Assembly: GCF_001422985.1 (NCBI RefSeq)
Contig: NZ_LMNL01000023.1
Location: 258,516-322,515 of the forward strand
Direction of reading: 5' to 3'
DNA from: Methylobacterium sp. Leaf117
Lineage (GTDB): Bacteria; Pseudomonadota; Alphaproteobacteria; Rhizobiales; Beijerinckiaceae
DNA: 64,000 nucleotides
Shown here in pieces: positions 35,102-44,833 of this stretch. The position numbers and the translations under genes are program-made. The stretch's first letter is position 1; each line of letters begins with the position of its first letter. The notes under the pieces were generated by a model, which had not been told where the DNA came from, made no database searches, and saw nothing but the letters and a program-made list of their open reading frames with translations.

Positions 35102-35709
35102 CGGACGCCGTGAACGACGCCGAACGCCATCGCGAAAAGATGGAGAAGCGCAAGGCGGTGCAGGACGCCGAGGTCGCCGGCAAGACGATCGAGAAGGGGC
35201 TTCTCATCGTCAACACCGGTCCCGGCAAGGGCAAGACCACGGCGGCCCTCGGGCTGATGCTGCGGGCGCTGGGCCATGGCTGGCGCGTCGGCGTGGTCCA
35301 GTTCATCAAGGGCGCCTGGGACACGGGCGAGAAGCACGCGCTCCAGGTCTTCGGAGACCGGATCGACTGGCACACCCTCGGCGAGGGTTTCACCTGGGAG
35401 ACCCAGGACAAGGCCCGCGACATCGCCGCCGCCGAGCACGCCTGGGCCAAGGCCCTCGACCTGATGGCCGATCCGACGATCCGCCTCGTGGTGCTGGACG
35501 AACTCAACATCGCGCTGCGCTACGATTACCTGGACCTCGATGCCGTGGTGGCAGCCTTCCGGGCGCGCCGGCCCGACCTCCACGTCATCGTCACCGGCCG
35601 CAATGCCAAGCCGGCCCTGATCGAGGCCGCCGACCTCGTCACTGAAATGGGCTCCGTGAAGCACCACTTCGCCGCCGGGGTGAAAGCCCAGGTGGGCATC
35701 GAATTCTGA
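35098..35709 (+). CDS. cobO: Cob(I)yrinic acid a,c-diamide adenosyltransferase
   Basis: A 203-residue CobO/BtuR-type adenosyltransferase that attaches the upper 5'-deoxyadenosyl ligand. The P-loop is [20 protein letters not shown], then [29 protein letters not shown] and [23 protein letters not shown]. The ATG overlaps the cobP stop, and its own stop shares a base with the next ATG (TGATG). Confidence 0.95.
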   Translation: MTDAVNDAERHREKMEKRKAVQDAEVAGKTIEKGLLIVNTGPGKGKTTAALGLMLRALGHGWRVGVVQFIKGAWDTGEKHALQVFGDRIDWHTLGEGFTWETQDKARDIAAAEHAWAKALDLMADPTIRLVVLDELNIALRYDYLDLDAVVAAFRARRPDLHVIVTGRNAKPALIEAADLVTEMGSVKHHFAAGVKAQVGIEF

Positions 35710-36425
35710 TGCGCTTCGCCCTCAGCCCGGTCGGGCTCCTTATCCTGTCGGGCATCCATCCGGCCTGCGCCGAAACCGCGCCGGCCTGGCCGGCCAGCTA
35801 TCTCGGCCGCGTCGAGGCCCTGGCGGTGGTGGAGGGCCTGAACGCCCGGCTGCTCGCCAGCCGCTCCGCCACCGCGACCCTCGAAGGCTGGTGCGCCGAG
35901 CACGGCATGGCCGCGACGCCGCGGCTCGCGGCGAATCGGCAGCGCGGCGCGGACAAGCCCGCCTCGGAGGAGACGCGCCGGCGCCTGAATGCCGGCCCCG
36001 ACACCGTCCTCCGCTACCGTCAGGTGCGGCTCGCCTGCGGCGACCACGTCCTGTCGGAGGCGGACAACTGGTACGTGCCCGACCGCCTGACCCCGGAGAT
36101 GAACCGCCTGCTCGAGACCACCGACACGCCGTTCGGCCGGGCGGTCCAGGCCCTCGGCACGACGCGGCAGACCATCGGGGCGGAACTCCTGTGGCAGCCC
36201 CTGCCGCAAGGGTGGGAGCAGGCCCCGCCCCCGGCGGCGACCTGCGGCAACCTCGCGATCCCCGACCATCTGATCCGGCACCGGGCCGTGCTCTTCACAG
36301 CGGAGCGGGTGCCATTCTCAGAGGTCGTCGAGACCTACGGTGCCGCCATCCTGGCTTTTCATCGCGTCGCGCGGCCGGTCGATCCCGACTGCGCCGCGCC
36401 CCCTCCGGCGCGGCCTCAGCCATGA
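35709..36425 (+). CDS. Secreted protein, possibly chorismate-lyase-like, coupled to cob genes
   Basis: A 238-residue protein with a signal peptide ([17 protein letters not shown]). The core reads [60 protein letters not shown], which loosely matches the UbiC/chorismate-lyase-like fold (REIxLxxG...P...TPLGR...). Catalysis is not assured, and a periplasmic location would be unusual for chorismate lyase. It is joined to cobO by TGATG and to cobQ by ATGA, so it is translated as part of the cobalamin operon. Confidence 0.5.
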   Translation: MRFALSPVGLLILSGIHPACAETAPAWPASYLGRVEALAVVEGLNARLLASRSATATLEGWCAEHGMAATPRLAANRQRGADKPASEETRRRLNAGPDTVLRYRQVRLACGDHVLSEADNWYVPDRLTPEMNRLLETTDTPFGRAVQALGTTRQTIGAELLWQPLPQGWEQAPPPAATCGNLAIPDHLIRHRAVLFTAERVPFSEVVETYGAAILAFHRVARPVDPDCAAPPPARPQP

Positions 36426-37876
36426 CCCGCGCCATCATGATTCAGGGCACCGGCTCGGATGTCGGAAAGTCGCTGATCGTCGCCGGTCTGTGCCGGGTCT
36501 TCGCGCGGCGGGGGCTGAGCGTGCGGCCGTTCAAGCCGCAGAACATGTCGAACAACGCCGCCGTCACCGCCGATGGCGGGGAGATCGGACGGGCGCAGGC
36601 GCTGCAGGCCCGGGCGGCCGGGGTGGCGCCGTCGGTGCATATGAACCCGGTGCTGCTGAAGCCCCAGAGCGAGACCGGGAGTCAGGTCGTGGTCCAGGGC
36701 CGCAGGGTCGGCACCGCCAAGGCGCGCGACTACCAGGCCTGGAAGCCGCGTCTCCTCGGTGCGGTGCTGGAGAGCTTTTCGCATCTGAAGGCCCAGGCCG
36801 ACCTCGTCATCGTGGAGGGCGCGGGCTCGGCCTCGGAGGTCAATCTGCGGCGCGGCGACATCGCCAATATGGGGTTCGCCCGGGCCACCGGCACGCCGGT
36901 GATCCTGCTCGGCGACATCGACCGGGGCGGCGTCATCGCCAGCCTCGTCGGCACGAAAGCGGTGATCGACGCCGAGGACGCGGCGATGATCCGGGGCTTC
37001 CTGGTCAACCGCTTCCGCGGTGACCCGACCCTGTTCGCGGACGGGATGGCCACCATCGCGGCGGCGACCGGCTGGCCGAGCTTCGGGCTGATCCCGCACT
37101 TCCCCGACGCGGTGCGCCTGCCGGCGGAAGACGCCCTCGGCCTTGCCGGATCGGCCCCCGGCGGCGCGCGGCGCAAGGTCGTGGCCGTGCCGGTGCTGCC
37201 GCGCATCGCCAATTTCGACGACCTCGACCCGCTCCGGGCCGAGCCCGACGTGGCGGTGGTGCTGGTCCGCCCGGGCGAGGCGATTCCGGTCGCCGACCTC
37301 GTGCTGCTGCCGGGCTCGAAGACCACCATCGACGATCTCGAATTCCTCTGCGCCCAAGGCTGGGACATCGACATCCGCGCCCATGTCCGGCGCGGCGGGC
37401 GGGTGCTCGGGCTGTGCGGCGGCTACCAGATGCTCGGCCGGCGCATCGACGACCCGCACGGCATCGAGGGGGAGGCCCGCTCCGTCGCCGGCCTCGGCCT
37501 CCTCGACATCGAGACCGTGATGACGCCGGTCAAGCATCTCTCTGCCGTCACCGGCACCAGCCTGCCCGACGCGGTCGCGTTCTCGGGCTACGAGATGCAT
37601 GTGGGCGACACCACCGGGCCGGACACGGCGCGCCCGGCGATCCGCCTGCGCGACGGGCGTCACGACGGGGCGATCTCGGCCGACGGGCGCGTCACCGGCA
37701 CCTACGTGCACGGGTTGTTCGCCGACGACCGCCAGCGCGGCGCCTGGCTCGCCCGTCTCGGCGCGGCCCCGAGCGGCCTCGCCTACGAGGCCGGAATCGA
37801 GGCGGTGCTCGATCGTCTCGCCGATCACCTCGAAGCGCATGTCTCTTGCGACGCGCTGCTCGCGCTGGCGTCGTAG
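36422..37876 (+). CDS. cobQ: Cobyric acid synthase
   Basis: A 484-residue glutamine amidotransferase that amidates side chains b, d, e and g of adenosylcobyrinic acid a,c-diamide. Motifs: [55 protein letters not shown], and the glutaminase nucleophile in [14 protein letters not shown]. The length is standard. It is the last gene of its operon; about 150 bases follow before a convergent gene. Confidence 0.96.
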   Translation: MTRAIMIQGTGSDVGKSLIVAGLCRVFARRGLSVRPFKPQNMSNNAAVTADGGEIGRAQALQARAAGVAPSVHMNPVLLKPQSETGSQVVVQGRRVGTAKARDYQAWKPRLLGAVLESFSHLKAQADLVIVEGAGSASEVNLRRGDIANMGFARATGTPVILLGDIDRGGVIASLVGTKAVIDAEDAAMIRGFLVNRFRGDPTLFADGMATIAAATGWPSFGLIPHFPDAVRLPAEDALGLAGSAPGGARRKVVAVPVLPRIANFDDLDPLRAEPDVAVVLVRPGEAIPVADLVLLPGSKTTIDDLEFLCAQGWDIDIRAHVRRGGRVLGLCGGYQMLGRRIDDPHGIEGEARSVAGLGLLDIETVMTPVKHLSAVTGTSLPDAVAFSGYEMHVGDTTGPDTARPAIRLRDGRHDGAISADGRVTGTYVHGLFADDRQRGAWLARLGAAPSGLAYEAGIEAVLDRLADHLEAHVSCDALLALAS

Positions 37877-38030
37877 CGACGGAACGGACTTGGCTCACCG
37901 CCGGGTCCGCGCCGAATAGGCTCGGCGAGGAACGACCCGACGCCGGCCCCATCCGAGATGGACGCGCCTCGCGCACGCCGCCATCTGCCCTGAGATCCTG
38001 TTCCTCAGGTCCCTGTGGCGCGTCGCGCTC

Positions 38031-39098
38031 CTAAGGAATCGCCACCGCGTATTCGCGCGGGCCGCCGTTCAGCACGCTGTCGAACACCACCAGCACCCGG
38101 CCGCGGCCGAGGCGGACGATGCCCTCGGGCTTGCCCCGGGCCTCGTCGCCCTCCAGCGGCGCGAGGGTGCCGAGCGGCGTGACCCGGCCCGAGGGCAGGT
38201 CCGCCAGGAACAGCCCATAGGGCACGGACAGGCCGTTCCGGGTCGGCCCCGAGAGCACGAGGAGGCGCCCGTCCGGCAGGGCGGTGAGATCGCGGATGCC
38301 GGCATCAGCGCCGAGGGCGAGAGGGATCGTCACGGGCTTGGCGGCGAGCGGCGCGTCGCCGGGCGCGAACAGCGGGGCGACGGGCACCGAGACCAGGAAG
38401 GCCGTGCCGTCCAGCACCGGTGCGCGCAGCCCGGCATAGAGCGTGTCCCCGATCACCGCGAGGCCCTCGACGTTGAGGCCGGACAGCGGCTTGCCGCCCT
38501 CGCGCGGCTCGAGGTCCTTCAGGGCATAGGCGCCCACCGTGTCGGCGGTCCGCAGGGCGTCGTTGAGGCGGTAGGTCGTCTCGACGCGGGCCTCGGTGCC
38601 GTCCGGGTTCGGGCGCAGGCGGGCGAGGAGGCCGGTGGACAGCTTGAACTCGCGCCCACGCCGGCTGCAGCCATGCGAGCCGGTGACGTAGAAATCGGGG
38701 GCGGCATAGGCCACGGCCTCGCCGTCCATCTCCCGGTAGGCGCCCTGGCCGAGGGTGCATTCGCCCGTGACCGGAGGCGCGCCGACGGCGGATTTCGGCG
38801 GCTTGCGGCCGACGATGTCGATCACGGCCCCCGGCGTGAGGGTGGTGCCCTGGAGCGTGGCGAACTGGGCGCCCGCCGCCTCGTCGTCCACCACCATGCA
38901 GGTGCGCGGGCCGGCTTCGGCCGGCGCACAGGCGATGCCGCTGATGTCCTCGGCGGGCTTGCTCCTGTGCTTGGTGATCTCGCCCGCCAGCCCCTCGGCG
39001 ACGGTGTAGGTCCTGTCGACCGGATGCAGCACCTGCGCCCAGGCCGGGCCTGAGAGCGCCAGCGCCGAAGCGGCGGCGACGAGCGAGCGGCGGATCAT
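38031..39098 (-). CDS. DUF3616 secreted protein
   Basis: A 355-residue exported protein with signal LVAAASALALSGPAWA. The body has DISGIACAPAEAGPRTCMVV DDE, KDLEPREGGKPLSGLNVEGL, IRDLTALPDGRLLVLSGPTR and GKPEGIVRLGRGRVLVVFDS, a beta-propeller-like DUF3616 pattern. Function unknown. It lies 32 bases downstream of cobD on the same strand, so it may be cotranscribed, though a direct role in B12 synthesis is not indicated. Confidence 0.78.
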   Translation of the reverse strand: MIRRSLVAAASALALSGPAWAQVLHPVDRTYTVAEGLAGEITKHRSKPAEDISGIACAPAEAGPRTCMVVDDEAAGAQFATLQGTTLTPGAVIDIVGRKPPKSAVGAPPVTGECTLGQGAYREMDGEAVAYAAPDFYVTGSHGCSRRGREFKLSTGLLARLRPNPDGTEARVETTYRLNDALRTADTVGAYALKDLEPREGGKPLSGLNVEGLAVIGDTLYAGLRAPVLDGTAFLVSVPVAPLFAPGDAPLAAKPVTIPLALGADAGIRDLTALPDGRLLVLSGPTRNGLSVPYGLFLADLPSGRVTPLGTLAPLEGDEARGKPEGIVRLGRGRVLVVFDSVLNGGPREYAVAIP

Positions 39099-39130
39099 GG
39101 CGGGTCTCCGGAGGAGGGGGGGTGCCGCGC

Positions 39131-40132
39131 TCATAGCAGGGCGCCGGTGAAAAGAGCGAGGAGCAGGGCCGCGAGACCGAACAGGAGCCCGCACGCGGTG
39201 CGGTACAGGGCCAGGGCGCGCTCGACGTCGGCGGGGGTCGCCGCCGCCCGTCCATCGCCCATCCAGCCATCCTCGACCCGGGTGGTGCCGTAGGTGCGCG
39301 GGCCGGCGAGGCGCAGGCCGAGGGCGCCCGCCATGGCGGCCTCGGGCCATCCGGCATTGGGCGACCGGTGCCGGCGCGCATCCCGCCGCACGGCGCGCCA
39401 TGCCGCGCCGGGGGAGGCCCCGGACCGGAGCGCCGCCGCCAGGATGATCAGCAGCCCGGTCAGCCGCGAGGCCGGCAGGTTGACGAGATCGTCGAGGCGG
39501 GCGGCAGCCCAGCCATAGGCTTCGTGGCGCGGGGTGCGATGGCCGATCATGCTGTCGGCGGTGTTGATCGCCTTGTAGAGCGCGCCGCCCGGCAGGCCGC
39601 CGACCCCGATCCAGAAGGCCGGTGCCACGATGCCGTCGGAGAAGTTTTCGGACAGGCTCTCGATCGCGGCCCGGCAGATGCCGGCCTCGTCGAGGCTCTC
39701 GGGATCGCGCCCGACGATCATCGAGACCGCGACGCGCCCGCCCGCGAGCCCGTCGCGGCGCAGGTCGGCGGCGACGCGGGCGACGTGGCTGTGCAGGCTG
39801 CGCTGGGCCGGCAGGCTCGCCGCCAGTACGGCGAGAATCGGGAGGGCGGCCCACATCCCCGCCGCGCGCGCCAGGGCGGTGAGCGCGAGGGCGAGGCCGC
39901 CGACGAGACCGAGCAGGACCAGAAGCCCCGCCACGCCGGCGATCCGGCGCCGGGCGGGCGTGCCGCGGTTCAGCCGCCGGTCCAGGGTCCCGATCAGCGC
40001 GCCGATCCAGGTGACAGGATGGCCGAGCGCCCTGTAGAGCCAGTCCGGATAGCCGGCCGCCGCTTCGATCGCGAGGGCCAGCACCAGAACGATGAGCGTA
40101 TCGGGCGGATGGGTGAGGGCGGTCCAGGACAT
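39131..40132 (-). CDS. cobD: Adenosylcobinamide-phosphate synthase
   Basis: A 333-residue integral membrane enzyme (CobD/CbiB) that attaches the aminopropanol arm to adenosylcobyric acid. Motifs: HPVTWIGALIGTLDRRLN, RDPESLDEAGICRAAIESLS ENFSDGIVAPAFW, GALYKAINTADSMIGHR, PNAGWPEAAMAGALGLRL. Several hydrophobic segments are present. It is divergent from cobC, the starts being about 55 bases apart. Confidence 0.95.
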   Translation of the reverse strand: MSWTALTHPPDTLIVLVLALAIEAAAGYPDWLYRALGHPVTWIGALIGTLDRRLNRGTPARRRIAGVAGLLVLLGLVGGLALALTALARAAGMWAALPILAVLAASLPAQRSLHSHVARVAADLRRDGLAGGRVAVSMIVGRDPESLDEAGICRAAIESLSENFSDGIVAPAFWIGVGGLPGGALYKAINTADSMIGHRTPRHEAYGWAAARLDDLVNLPASRLTGLLIILAAALRSGASPGAAWRAVRRDARRHRSPNAGWPEAAMAGALGLRLAGPRTYGTTRVEDGWMGDGRAAATPADVERALALYRTACGLLFGLAALLLALFTGALL

Positions 40133-40156
40133 GGCGTCTCGGTGAGTTCGGGCCCG

Positions 40157-40180
40157 GTGGCGGAAGAGGTGGCGGAAGAG
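40157..40180. repeat. 12-bp tandem duplication carrying the cobC ribosome-binding site
   Basis: GTGGCGGAAGAG occurs twice in direct succession just upstream of GTG 40187. Each copy carries a GGAAGAG Shine-Dalgarno-like sequence and an in-frame GTG, giving several possible cobC starts. Confidence 0.9.
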
Positions 40181-40186
40181 GTGTCG

Positions 40187-41173
40187 GTGAGAGAGCCGAT
40201 CGCCCATGGCGGCGATCTCGATGCCGCCCGGAGCCTGTTCCCTGAGGCGCCCGAACCGTGGATCGACCTCTCCACCGGGATCAATCCGGTGCCCTATCCG
40301 TGTCCGGCCCTGGAGGCCAGCGCCTTCCACCGTCTGCCCTCGGCGGCCGACCTCGCGGGCCTGCATCGGGCGGCCGCCCGCGCCTACGGGGTCGCCGACC
40401 CGGACCGCATCGTGGCGGCGCCGGGCACCCAGATCCTGATCGAGACGCTGCCGCGCCTGCGGGCGCCGGGCCGGGTCGCCGTGCTGGGGCCGACCTATGC
40501 CGAGCACGCCGCGGCCTGGACCCGCGCGGGTCATCGCGTCGCGACCGTGGCGGAGATCGGGGGAGCGGCCGGCGCCGACGTCGTCGTGATCGTCAATCCG
40601 AACAATCCCGATGGACGTCGCTGGACCGCCGGGACGCTGCTCGCCCTGGCCGGCGACCTCGCCGGACGCGGCGGCCTGCTCGTGGTCGACGAGGCTTTCA
40701 TCGACCTGGAGCCGGTCGAGTCCCTGGCGCCCGCAATCGTGCCGGACCTCGTGGTGCTGCGCTCCTTCGGCAAGACCTACGGGCTCGCCGGTATCCGCCT
40801 CGGCTTCGCCCTCTGCGACCCCGCCCTGGCGGCACGCCTCGCCGAGGCTTTGGGTCCCTGGGCGGTGTCGGGGCCGGCGCTCGCCATCGGCCGGACCGCC
40901 CTGTCGGACGAGGCCTGGCGGCAGGACGCCCGGGTCGCCCGGGGGGCGGATGCGGCCCGCCTCGACCGGATGATCGCGCGGGCGGGCGGCACTGTGGTCG
41001 GCGGCACCGGCCTGTTCCGCACCGCCGATTTTCCCGCGGGGGCCGCCCTGTTCGAGCGCCTCGGTGCGGCCGGGATCTACGTCCGGCGCTTCGCCGGAGC
41101 GCCCGGGCGCCTGCGCTTCGGCCTGCCGGCGGACAAGACCGAGTGGTGCCGCCTGTCGCGCATCCTGCGCTAG
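40187..41173 (+). CDS. cobC: Threonine-phosphate decarboxylase-like aminotransferase CobC
   Basis: A PLP-dependent fold-type I enzyme that makes (R)-1-amino-2-propanol phosphate for the nucleotide loop. The opening IAHGGDLDAARSLFPEAPEP, WIDLSTGINPVPYP, IVNPNNPDGRRW, and the PLP lysine in LRSFGKTYGLAGIRLGFAL. GTG 40187 gives 328 residues and the best spacing from GGAAGAG; GTGs at 40142, 40157, 40169 and 40181 are in frame. It partners with cobD, which lies divergently next to it. Confidence 0.93.
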   Translation: MREPIAHGGDLDAARSLFPEAPEPWIDLSTGINPVPYPCPALEASAFHRLPSAADLAGLHRAAARAYGVADPDRIVAAPGTQILIETLPRLRAPGRVAVLGPTYAEHAAAWTRAGHRVATVAEIGGAAGADVVVIVNPNNPDGRRWTAGTLLALAGDLAGRGGLLVVDEAFIDLEPVESLAPAIVPDLVVLRSFGKTYGLAGIRLGFALCDPALAARLAEALGPWAVSGPALAIGRTALSDEAWRQDARVARGADAARLDRMIARAGGTVVGGTGLFRTADFPAGAALFERLGAAGIYVRRFAGAPGRLRFGLPADKTEWCRLSRILR

Positions 41174-41198
41174 GGCGCGGCGGGCCGACCGCGCGCCG

Positions 41199-42386
41199 TC
41201 AGGCGCCCTTGCGCTCGAGCGCGCTGACCAGGAAACCCGCCGCCGCCAGGGCGATGCCCACGGTGCAGACGCCGGACCAGCCCGCGATCAGGAAGGCCTG
41301 CGAGCCCGCGAAGGCGCCGAATGCGCCGAACACGAACATCACCGTGAACAGCACCGTGTTGATTCGGCCGCGCGCGCTCGGCACCAGGGCGTAGACGCGG
41401 GTCTGGTTGGCGATCAGGGCGGCGTTCAGCCCGATGTCGATCAGCAGCACGCCGATCCCCACCGCCACCAGGGACCAGATCCCGGCCCACAGCACCGCGA
41501 AAGCGGCGACCACCAGAAGGGCGCCGATCACCACCATCGGGCGCGGGCCGTGGCGGTCGGCGAAGCGGCCGGAGAGCGGCGCGACGCAGGCGCCCGCGAC
41601 GCCGATCACCCCGAACAGGCCGGCCCCGGCGGCGGTGAGGTTGAAGGGCGGCGCCTCCACCAGCAGCGCCAGCGTCGCCCAGAAGGCGTTGAAGCCGGCG
41701 AACAGCAGCCCCTGCGAGACGCTGGCGCGGCGCAGGGCCGGCTGCGACCGCACCAGGTGCAGGATCGACAGCATCAGGGCGCGGTAGCGCAGGGGGCGGG
41801 TCTGCGCGGCGCCCGGAAGGGTCGCGGCGGCGATGCCCGCCATCAGGACCGCGATGCCGGCGGCGGCGAAGAACACGGCGCGCCAGCCATACTGCGCGCC
41901 GACGAGGCCGCTCGCCGTGCGGGCGAGAAGGATGCCGGTGAGGAGGCCGGTCATCACCTGGCCGACCATGCGCCCGCGCGTGGCGTCCGGCGCGAGCTCG
42001 GCCGCGAACGGGACCGCCTGCTGGGCCGCCGAGGCCAGGATGCCGATGACGAGGCTCGCGCCGGCGAGCGCCGCCAGGTTCGGGCTCAGGGCCGCCGCCA
42101 GCAGCGCGAGAGCGAGGCCGAGGGTCTGCCCGATGATCAGGCTGCGCCGGGACAGGCTGTCGCCGAGGGGCACCAGCGCGAGGATGCCGAGGCCGTAGCC
42201 GATGAGGGAGGCGGTCGGCACCAAGAGCGCCGCCCGGGCGCCGAACTCGTTCACCAGCAGCGCCAGCAGGGGCTGGTTGTAGTAGATGTTGGCCACCGCG
42301 CCGCCGGCGATCAGCGTCAGGCCGAATCGGGCCCGGGGCGTGAAGCCGTGCGGCGTGGGGGCGGCCGTGCCCGATGGGGTGCTCAT
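41199..42386 (-). CDS. MFS transporter (drug-efflux/sugar-efflux type)
   Basis: A 395-residue 12-helix major-facilitator protein. Helix 1-2 reads LIAGGAVANIYYNQPLLALL VNEFG, followed by GYGLGILALVPLGDSLSRR and ELAPDATRGRMVGQVMTGLL (YnfM-like motifs). Substrate unknown. The 3' end converges on cobC with 25 bases between the stop codons. Confidence 0.88.
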   Translation of the reverse strand: MSTPSGTAAPTPHGFTPRARFGLTLIAGGAVANIYYNQPLLALLVNEFGARAALLVPTASLIGYGLGILALVPLGDSLSRRSLIIGQTLGLALALLAAALSPNLAALAGASLVIGILASAAQQAVPFAAELAPDATRGRMVGQVMTGLLTGILLARTASGLVGAQYGWRAVFFAAAGIAVLMAGIAAATLPGAAQTRPLRYRALMLSILHLVRSQPALRRASVSQGLLFAGFNAFWATLALLVEAPPFNLTAAGAGLFGVIGVAGACVAPLSGRFADRHGPRPMVVIGALLVVAAFAVLWAGIWSLVAVGIGVLLIDIGLNAALIANQTRVYALVPSARGRINTVLFTVMFVFGAFGAFAGSQAFLIAGWSGVCTVGIALAAAGFLVSALERKGA

Positions 42387-42962
42387 GCGCCGGCCATCGG
42401 CAGCCAGCGCCGCGCCGGTGCGCGCGGATGCGGATCGAAGTCAGCCATCATGTCGGACAAGCTCGCAGGTCGCAGGCCCGATGGGCGCGACAGGATCGGG
42501 GAATCGGAACGCGGCGTTCGCCGACCGGTTAGGCCCGTGCGCCGGCTTCGGCAACCCGCGCCCGTCTTGGGTTTGTCCCTCCGCCCGCGGAGGTCGGGAA
42601 CGGCGCTGCTGCGGCCGCGCCGACCAAGCTTGAGATACACTGTCCGGTCATCGCGCATTGTCTTGCATTCGGGCGTCGAACCATGACGTCGCGGGGTGCT
42701 TTGCATCCGATTTCGCGCGTCCCATATACACATTCTTATCGGCGACTGATGCGGCGGGGGGCTTCGGCTCGGGTCACACTTGGAATTCTTCGCATCTTGC
42801 GCTCTGATCCGGTTTCGAGGCGATGAGTCTGAACAGGGATGGGTGTTCGCGGTGACAAACGCGCCTTTGCGGTAGCCAATCTTGCGGATCGCGCCCGCGG
42901 TCCGTCCATCGGGATCGTCTGGCTGAGGCAGCCTGATCCGCTCATCGACCAGGGAGTTTCGA
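42387..42962. other. Large intergenic region before the malonate genes
   Basis: 576 bases between divergent genes. Parts near 42640-42760 are less GC-rich and may hold promoters. I see no convincing gene, RNA motif or repeat here. Confidence 0.4.
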
Positions 42963-43166
42963 ATGGCGACGTATCGCGTCCACTTTGCCAAGCAGATCTT
43001 CGGCGTCCCCTTCACCGTCGGGTCGGTGGACATCACCCGGGCCCGGGACCCGATGCGGGCGCTGCGGGCGGCCGAACTGCGCTTCGCGCGCCAGCACGGA
43101 GTCGAGGATTGGCGCGAGCGCGCCGACCGGGCCGACATCGCCCCGGCATCCGGCGGCCAGAACTGA
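42963..43166 (+). CDS. Small conserved-looking hypothetical protein
   Basis: A 67-residue protein: MATYRVHFAKQIFGVPFTVG SVDITRARDPMRALRAAELR FARQHGVEDWRERAD. It has a good Shine-Dalgarno (AGGGAG) before the ATG. The compact beta then alpha pattern looks like a genuine small cytoplasmic protein. No family name is recognised. It precedes malonyl-CoA decarboxylase by 169 bases. Confidence 0.6.
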   Translation: MATYRVHFAKQIFGVPFTVGSVDITRARDPMRALRAAELRFARQHGVEDWRERADRADIAPASGGQN

Positions 43167-43335
43167 GTGTTCCCGTCGCGCCGGCTGGTCTTTCGCGCCT
43201 CGACACGCTTTGCCGCCACGGTCTCTGGCCTCTGGAGCGGACACGCCCTAAAGTAACGGCCAAGCCGGGCACCCACGACGCGCGGGGCTTTGGTTCGCCC
43301 ATGCCGGGCGTCAGCGAAGGGTCAGGCGGCGTGAC

Positions 43336-44742
43336 ATGGCGGCGATCTCTTTCTTCGGCGATCTGCTCCAGACCATCAGCGACCGGGGCCGGGATCTCAT
43401 CGGAATCGGGCGCGGTGATCTGGCGGCCCGCGCCACCGCCCAGGAACTGGTCAAGCTCTGCGAGGACCTGATCTCCCGGCGCGGCGAGGCCTCCGGCGTC
43501 GCCCTGGCCCGGCTGATCCTCGAGCGCTACGCCACCCTGGCGAAGCCGGAGCGCGGCAGCTTCCTGCGCCTCGTCGCCACCGAATTCGCCGCCGACCATA
43601 CCGCCGTCGACGAGGCGATCGCGGCCTACCGGGCCGATCCGACACGGGCGGCCCTTAGCGTCCTCCACGACGCGGCCGAGCCGCGCAGCCAGGAACTGAT
43701 CCGCCGCCTGAACCTCGCCCGCGACGGAACCCGTGCCCTGGTGCGGATGCGCGAGGACCTGTTCGGCCTGCGGCGCGACCTGCGGCAGGAGGAAGCCGAC
43801 CCCGACGTCATCGACGCGGCCGACAGCCTCGACAGCGATTTCGAGCACCTGTTCGCCTCGTGGTTCAACCGCGGCTTCCTGGTGCTGCGCCACATCGACT
43901 GGACCACGCCGGCCCATATCCTCGAAAAGATCATCCGCTACGAGGCGGTGCACGAGATCACCGGCTGGGACGATCTGCGCCGGCGCATCGAGCCGACCGA
44001 CCGGCGCTGCTTCGCCTTCTTCCACCCGGCCCTGGTGGACGAGCCGCTGATCTTCGTCGAAGTCGCGCTCACCGCCGGCATCGCCCCCGCCATCGCGCCG
44101 ATCCTGGCCCACGAGCGCGAGCCGCTGCCCCTCAAGGCCGCCACCACGGCGATCTTCTACTCGATCTCGAACTGCCAGAAGGGCCTGGCCGGCGTCACCT
44201 TCGGCAACTTCCTGATCAAGCAGGTGGTCGAGGATCTGGCCCGCGAGATCCCGAGCCTGAAGACCTTCGTCACCCTCTCGCCGGTGCCGGGCTTCTCGGC
44301 TTGGCTCGACCGCGAGCGCCGCTCCGACGCGCCGCAGGGACTGACCCGCGAGGACGTCGAGGCCCTGCGGCTGATCGACGAGCCCGACTGGCACGGCGAC
44401 AAGGCCAAGTGCGAGGCCGTGCGCAAGGCGATGATCCCGGCCGCGGCCGCCTACTTCCTGCGCGCCAAGAACGAGCGCGGCCGGCCCCTCGACCCGGTGG
44501 CCCGGTTCCATCTCGGCAACGGCGCCCGGCTGGAGCGCCTGAACTTCCTCGGCGACGTCTCGGGCAAGGGTTTGGCCCAGTCGCGCGGGCTGATGGTCAA
44601 CTATCTCTACGACCTCACGGCCATCGAGAAGAACCACGAGACCTACGCCAATCTCGGCACCGTCGCGGCCTCCAGTGCGGTGAGCCGCGAGCTGCGCACC
44701 AATCTGCCGCCCATGCGGGCGGTGGCCCTGGCCGAGGCCTGA
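43336..44742 (+). CDS. mcd: Malonyl-CoA decarboxylase
   Basis: A 468-residue enzyme converting malonyl-CoA to acetyl-CoA and CO2. The N-terminal helical MCD_N domain is followed by the GNAT-like catalytic MCD domain: FAFFHPALVDEPLIFVEVAL, AIFYSISNCQKGLAGVTFGN FLIKQVVEDL, LSPVPGFSAWLDRE, and RFHLGNGARLERLNFLGDVS then LMVNYLYDL. The Ser/His-type active-site region (SISNCQ, HLGNG) is intact. It is followed 91 bases later by malonyl-CoA synthetase, forming a malonate-degradation pair (matA-matB). Confidence 0.95.
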   Translation: MAAISFFGDLLQTISDRGRDLIGIGRGDLAARATAQELVKLCEDLISRRGEASGVALARLILERYATLAKPERGSFLRLVATEFAADHTAVDEAIAAYRADPTRAALSVLHDAAEPRSQELIRRLNLARDGTRALVRMREDLFGLRRDLRQEEADPDVIDAADSLDSDFEHLFASWFNRGFLVLRHIDWTTPAHILEKIIRYEAVHEITGWDDLRRRIEPTDRRCFAFFHPALVDEPLIFVEVALTAGIAPAIAPILAHEREPLPLKAATTAIFYSISNCQKGLAGVTFGNFLIKQVVEDLAREIPSLKTFVTLSPVPGFSAWLDRERRSDAPQGLTREDVEALRLIDEPDWHGDKAKCEAVRKAMIPAAAAYFLRAKNERGRPLDPVARFHLGNGARLERLNFLGDVSGKGLAQSRGLMVNYLYDLTAIEKNHETYANLGTVAASSAVSRELRTNLPPMRAVALAEA

Positions 44743-44833
44743 TCCGCCAGCCGAGCCCGCTTTCCGCCGTTCCTCGAAGGGACCCGCCGAAGATCGTAGG
44801 ATTCTCGCGATCGACGGCGTATCCGTCGCCATC

